Under the pieces are notes generated by a model. The model was given only the letters and a program-made list of their open reading frames with translations, made no database searches and was not told the origin of the DNA. Source: Krumholzibacterium sp965370495 (GTDB taxonomy: Bacteria > Krumholzibacteriota > Krumholzibacteriia > Krumholzibacteriales > Krumholzibacteriaceae). From it: a DNA stretch of 8,794 nt. Numbering within the stretch: position 1 is the stretch's first letter; each line of letters opens with the position of its first letter. A program made the translations under genes and the position numbers. The stretch is taken from assembly GCA_965370495.1 (NCBI GenBank), contig CBDUUV010000102.1:1-8794 (forward strand), written 5' to 3'. Of the stretch, positions 6,123 to 8,794 are shown piece after piece.

Positions 6123-7014
6123 ACGCTCAGAGCTGGAGATTTTGATCGAGCTCTACCTGGATTACCTCGCAGTCGAAAAAGGTCTAAGTGCATTAACAAT
6201 TAATGCATACAGTGGTGATTTAAAGGAATACATCAAGTATCTTAAGGGTTTGGATGTTGCTTTGCCCTCCAGGATAACACTTGATTCAAGCCTCGCATTC
6301 TCGGCAAAAATCATAAAAGATCGTTCTCTATCGTCAAGAGCGAGGATTCTAAGTGCCATCAAGGGTTTTCATAGATTCTTGTACCTTGAGGGTGCGATAA
6401 AGAACCTCGAAGTGGAAAGGATATCATCACCAAAAGCTGTACGCAAGATACCATTTGTCCTTTCCCGTGAAGAAACTGACATGCTGCTTTCATCTCCGGA
6501 TGGAAGCATTCTTGGCTTGAGAGATTCGTCCCTGCTGGAAATAGCTTATTCTACAGGGTTAAGGGCTTCCGAGATATGCGGTCTCAAAATGGAATCGATT
6601 GATAGCGTTCTCAGGCTCGTAAGAATAAGGGGCAAGGGTGGGAAGGAGCGTATTGTTCCATATGGAAGAAAAGCGGAAGAAAGCCTTGAAAGGTACATAA
6701 AAGGGTCAAGGGTGAAACTCCTCAAGGAGAGGGATTCGGAATATGTATTCCTCAATTACAGAGGATCACCGATCTCAAGGGTAAGCTTCTGGAAGATAAT
6801 AAAGAAGTATGCCGCAATTGCTGGCCTTCCATCTACTATAACTCCTCATACACTCAGGCATTCCTTTGCAACGCATCTGCTTGAAGGCGGAGCGGATCTC
6901 AGGGCAGTGCAGGAACTTCTCGGCCATTCGAGCATTTCTACTACACAGATATACACAAAACTTAATATGGACTACCTTCTAGAGGTACACAAAACATTTC
7001 ACCCGAGGGGTTAG
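6082..7014 (+). CDS. xerD: Site-specific tyrosine recombinase XerD (XerC/XerD family)
   Basis: Xer recombinases resolve chromosome dimers at dif with FtsK. Up to 310 residues: an N-terminal SAM-like core-binding domain (about 20-105, with L-D-Y-L-A-V-E-K-G-L-S) and a C-terminal catalytic domain. All active-site residues are present: Arg161 (T-G-L-R-A-S-E), Lys185 (R-G-K-G-G-K-E-R), His256 and Arg259 (H-T-L-R-H-S), His282 (L-L-G-H-S-S) and the nucleophile Tyr291 (Q-I-Y-T-K-L). The protein ends about 20 residues after the tyrosine, like chromosomal Xer proteins. The TTG at 6082 has AGGAAGG at 6071-6077 and makes the gene overlap uvrC by 41 bases. A TTG at 6142 after GGAG would give a more typical 290 residues. 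XerD is preferred over XerC because scpA-scpB follows, but the two are hard to separate by eye. A mobile integrase is unlikely given the housekeeping context. Confidence 0.9.
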   Translation: MGKRSISTFTKKDKRSELEILIELYLDYLAVEKGLSALTINAYSGDLKEYIKYLKGLDVALPSRITLDSSLAFSAKIIKDRSLSSRARILSAIKGFHRFLYLEGAIKNLEVERISSPKAVRKIPFVLSREETDMLLSSPDGSILGLRDSSLLEIAYSTGLRASEICGLKMESIDSVLRLVRIRGKGGKERIVPYGRKAEESLERYIKGSRVKLLKERDSEYVFLNYRGSPISRVSFWKIIKKYAAIAGLPSTITPHTLRHSFATHLLEGGADLRAVQELLGHSSISTTQIYTKLNMDYLLEVHKTFHPRG

Positions 7015-7031
7015 ATGCGCAAAGTAAAGAG

Positions 7032-7060
7032 TTGACACTTATGCCACTTTCTCTTAGCAT
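7032..7060 (+). promoter_or_regulatory. Candidate promoter for the scpA-scpB-rluB operon
   Basis: A perfect TTGACA at 7032-7037, a 17-base spacer, then TAGCAT at 7055-7060 (4 of 6 to TATAAT). It lies in the only sizeable gap (121 bases) of the right-hand gene run and would give a leader of about 70 A+T-rich bases before scpA, with 9-base AATATATAT repeats at 7108-7116 and 7129-7137. Read-through from uvrC-xerD is also possible, as I see no terminator after xerD. Confidence 0.45.
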
Positions 7061-7135
7061 TATCATATCTATAAGGCACGTGGAGAGCGGAAAACCTCCT
7101 GATGTGAATATATATACAGATGGACATAAATATAT

Positions 7136-7894
7136 ATGATATACCAGATACATCTTGAACAATTCGAAGGCCCCCTTGATCTTCTGTTGCATCTTATTCG
7201 CAGGGACAAGATCAATATATACGACATACCCATTTCTCATATAACCAGGGAATATCTTTCATATATCGACGTAATGAGTGACCTGAAACTCGAGCTGGCA
7301 GGGGAATTTTTCGTCATGGCTGCAACGCTTATGCGTATAAAGGCTCAGATGCTCCTGCCCCGCAGGTACGAAGAAGAGGAGGAACAAGAGGATCCAAGAG
7401 AAGATCTTGTCAGAAATCTTATCGAATACAGAAAATACAAGGAAGCTGCGACTCATTTTGCTGAAAAGGAAATGGACAGGAAAAAAGTCTTTTCAAGACC
7501 TTCTGTAAAACCTCCCAGAGATATTTCTCTTCTGGAAGACAGAAAAATGGAAGTTTCTGTTTTTGATCTCGTTGATGCTTTCAGAAAAGTGATGGACGAG
7601 TTAAAGAACCAGGTCAGTTACCGGATCGAGAAAGAGGCATTTACAATAGAGGAAAAAGTGGAATTGATCAGGGAAAGTATCCGCAAACGGTCAGAAATCC
7701 TTTTTTCTGAACTCTTCAAAGGTGTTTTTGACAAAATTGAAGTCATAATTACTTTCCTGGCATTGCTCGAAATGGTTAAAACAGGGGACCTGGCAGCCAG
7801 ACAGATGAGCAATGGAAATGATATCTGGCTATATAGACCGGGGAAAATGAAGGACGGAATTGAAGAAAGAAATCTAGATGGAATCTCTGCGTAA
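7136..7894 (+). CDS. scpA: Segregation and condensation protein A (kleisin)
   Basis: ScpA is the kleisin that bridges the SMC dimer heads and, with ScpB, forms bacterial condensin for chromosome compaction and segregation. The 252-residue product is of usual size. It begins with the family signature F-E-G-P-L-D-L-L-L-H-L-I (10-21) followed by I-N-I-Y-D-I-P-I (26-33). The SMC-neck-binding N-terminal helices extend to about 110. A charged linker starts at an acidic cluster (E-E-E-E-Q-E-D near 80-86). The C-terminal winged helix that binds the other SMC head ends in F-L-A-L-L-E-M-V-K-T-G (207-217). The ATG at 7136 is the only standard start that keeps this signature; an in-frame stop at 7127-7129 blocks extension. 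It has no clear Shine-Dalgarno sequence, unlike rpsT and proS, and the ATG overlaps the stop of a short upstream frame, suggesting coupling or A+T-rich initiation. scpB overlaps its end by 17 bases. Confidence 0.96.
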   Translation: MIYQIHLEQFEGPLDLLLHLIRRDKINIYDIPISHITREYLSYIDVMSDLKLELAGEFFVMAATLMRIKAQMLLPRRYEEEEEQEDPREDLVRNLIEYRKYKEAATHFAEKEMDRKKVFSRPSVKPPRDISLLEDRKMEVSVFDLVDAFRKVMDELKNQVSYRIEKEAFTIEEKVELIRESIRKRSEILFSELFKGVFDKIEVIITFLALLEMVKTGDLAARQMSNGNDIWLYRPGKMKDGIEERNLDGISA

Positions 7895-8651
7895 CAATGA
7901 AACAGAGCTGAAGAAACTGGAAAATGAAATTGAAGCATTACTGTTTGCCTCGGACGCTCCACTGTCAGCAGGCCGGCTTTCATCTATGACTGACACGGCA
8001 TCTTTAAAGTCTGTAAAGAATGCTATCAAGGCTCTTGAAGGATTTTACAGGGAGCATAACAGAAGTTTTGGCGTTGTCGAGATAGCCGGAGGCTATCAGC
8101 TGGTTACACTTCCTGAATACGAGTCAAAAGTTGCGTTGCTTTTTAAAAGCCGGAGAAAAACAAAACTCTCACAAGCTGCTCTGGAAACACTCGCCATTGT
8201 CGCATACAAACAGCCTGTCAGCAGAATATCCATTGAAGCTATACGAGGAGTAAACTGCGATGGTGTTCTTTCAACGCTGATAGACAAGGAGCTCATCACT
8301 ATAACCGGGCGTGGAAAAGGGATCGGGAAACCGTATCTTTATTCGACCACAAACAAATTTTTGGAATATCTTGGACTCAGGGATTACCGCGACTTGCCCA
8401 GTGCTGAAGAACTTGAAAAGAACATCGAGAGGATCAGTCTGATTCCGCAACCATCCGATTTTGAACCGGTTTCAGAGCTAAATAGCGCTGCGGAAATAAA
8501 CACCGGTATCGATAACGGAGATACAGAGACCAGAGAATCCGATTCAGAACCTGAAGACAATTCGTCATTTTCTGAGGAAACAAACGTATTGAAGGATGCG
8601 GATGGGTCCGTATCCGGAATGAAGGATGGGCTTCAAACTGATCCGGAATGA
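7878..8651 (+). CDS. scpB: Segregation and condensation protein B
   Basis: ScpB dimerises and binds the central part of the ScpA kleisin in the SMC-ScpAB condensin. The 257-residue product has two winged-helix domains. The N-terminal one (about 12-85) starts L-E-N-E-I-E-A-L-L-F-A-S-D-A-P-L and includes G-G-Y-Q-L-V-T. The second (about 95-168) holds the family hallmark L-S-Q-A-A-L-E-T-L-A-I-V-A-Y-K-Q-P (97-113), I-R-G-V-N-C-D-G-V-L (122-131) and G-R-G-K-G-I-G-K-P (144-152), ending F-L-E-Y-L-G-L. A tail of about 65 residues (193-257) is low in complexity and rich in Glu, Asp and Ser, so probably disordered; many ScpBs end with a shorter version. The ATG at 7878 lies inside the end of scpA, with only a weak AAGAAAG upstream, so translation is probably coupled to scpA. 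Its stop overlaps the next start as ATGA. Confidence 0.95.
   Translation: MESLRNNETELKKLENEIEALLFASDAPLSAGRLSSMTDTASLKSVKNAIKALEGFYREHNRSFGVVEIAGGYQLVTLPEYESKVALLFKSRRKTKLSQAALETLAIVAYKQPVSRISIEAIRGVNCDGVLSTLIDKELITITGRGKGIGKPYLYSTTNKFLEYLGLRDYRDLPSAEELEKNIERISLIPQPSDFEPVSELNSAAEINTGIDNGDTETRESDSEPEDNSSFSEETNVLKDADGSVSGMKDGLQTDPE
8612..8651 (+). repeat. 11-base direct repeat at the scpB/rluB junction
   Basis: ATCCGGAATGA occurs at 8612-8622 and 8641-8651. The copies start 29 bases apart, so they are read in different scpB frames: V-S-G-M in the first, D-P-E-stop in the second. The second copy holds the overlapping rluB ATG and scpB TGA. It may be a short duplication or coincidence. Confidence 0.4.
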
Positions 8652-8794
8652 GCGCCAGGATGAGAATCAACCGCTTTCTTGCCGCATCAGGCCTTGGTTC
8701 CAGAAGGAAAGTCGAGGATCTGATAAGGAAAGGAAGTGTTTTTGTTAATGGTGTCAGGATAGAGGAATTTGCCGTTAATATCGATCCTGACAGT
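8648..8794 (+). CDS. rluB: Pseudouridine synthase of the RsuA/RluB family, N-terminal part (continues past window)
   Basis: The first 49 codons of a gene that runs off the right edge. They encode an S4 RNA-binding domain: M-R-I-N-R-F-L-A-A-S-G-L-G-S-R-R-K-V-E-D-L-I, then G-S-V-F-V-N-G and I-D-P-D. This is the usual opening of RluB/RsuA/RluE/RluF enzymes, which isomerise a uridine in rRNA; the catalytic domain with its aspartate is outside the window. RluB is preferred because rluB commonly follows scpAB, but the S4 domain alone cannot settle which rRNA site it modifies. The ATG at 8648 overlaps the scpB stop (ATGA), implying coupling. An in-frame ATG at 8660 (M-R-I-N) matches the usual family N-terminus and is the alternative start, though it has AGG directly against it. 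Another S4-domain protein is possible but less likely. Confidence 0.88.
   Translation, partial: MSARMRINRFLAASGLGSRRKVEDLIRKGSVFVNGVRIEEFAVNIDPDS

Noticed and set aside
6082..7014. Tyrosine recombinase as the integrase of a mobile element
   Set aside because: Its size, closing residues and position between uvrC and scpAB fit chromosomal Xer; no tRNA, attachment repeats or phage genes are nearby.
7618..7983. Minus-strand 121-codon frame over the scpA/scpB junction
   Set aside because: It is antisense to two certain genes and shows no recognisable family.
1..8794. CRISPR array, transposon ends, defence or toxin-antitoxin genes
   Set aside because: I saw no regularly spaced repeats, no transposase or nuclease outside repair, and no long inverted repeats; every stretch over about 150 bases is covered by a housekeeping gene.

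Overview
The window is ordinary bacterial chromosome at moderate G+C. It carries eight protein genes, two of them cut by the window edges, packed tightly with several overlaps. All are housekeeping functions: lysine/peptidoglycan precursor synthesis, methionine/folate metabolism, tRNA charging, a ribosomal protein, nucleotide excision repair, chromosome resolution, chromosome condensation and rRNA pseudouridylation. I saw no mobile element, phage gene, CRISPR array, tRNA or rRNA. The sequence does not fix a phylum. Good Shine-Dalgarno sites before rpsT and proS, bacterial-type ProS with an inserted editing domain, and the scpA-scpB-rluB order all fit a typical bacterium. TGA is a genuine stop in at least three genes.

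Left part (1-2301): the 3' end of dapF runs rightward and meets, tail to tail, a leftward gene for a fused homocysteine S-methyltransferase/methylenetetrahydrofolate reductase (YitJ type). The dapF fragment has an in-frame TGA where the family has a conserved glycine, just before the catalytic-cysteine motif. Three copies of a CCCGCTG/CAGCGGG word at the dapF end could form a terminator or alternative stems. A 148-base A+T-rich divergent region with a perfect 16-base palindrome separates the methyltransferase/reductase gene from proS.

Middle part (2302-6122): proS converges on rpsT with the two stop codons overlapping. rpsT diverges from uvrC over only 48 bases. The best rpsT promoter has its -35 box on top of the uvrC start codon.

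Right part (6082-8794): uvrC overlaps a xerD-like tyrosine recombinase. A 121-base gap with a candidate promoter follows, then scpA, scpB and the start of rluB in an overlapping run. The grouping of UvrC, XerD and ScpAB (partners of SMC) makes this a chromosome-maintenance neighbourhood. I did not find an undescribed system. The points worth checking are small-scale: the dapF stop, overlapping control signals, hairpins inside coding sequence, a nine-A tract in uvrC, a possible leader ORF coupled to scpA, and a short direct repeat at the scpB/rluB junction.
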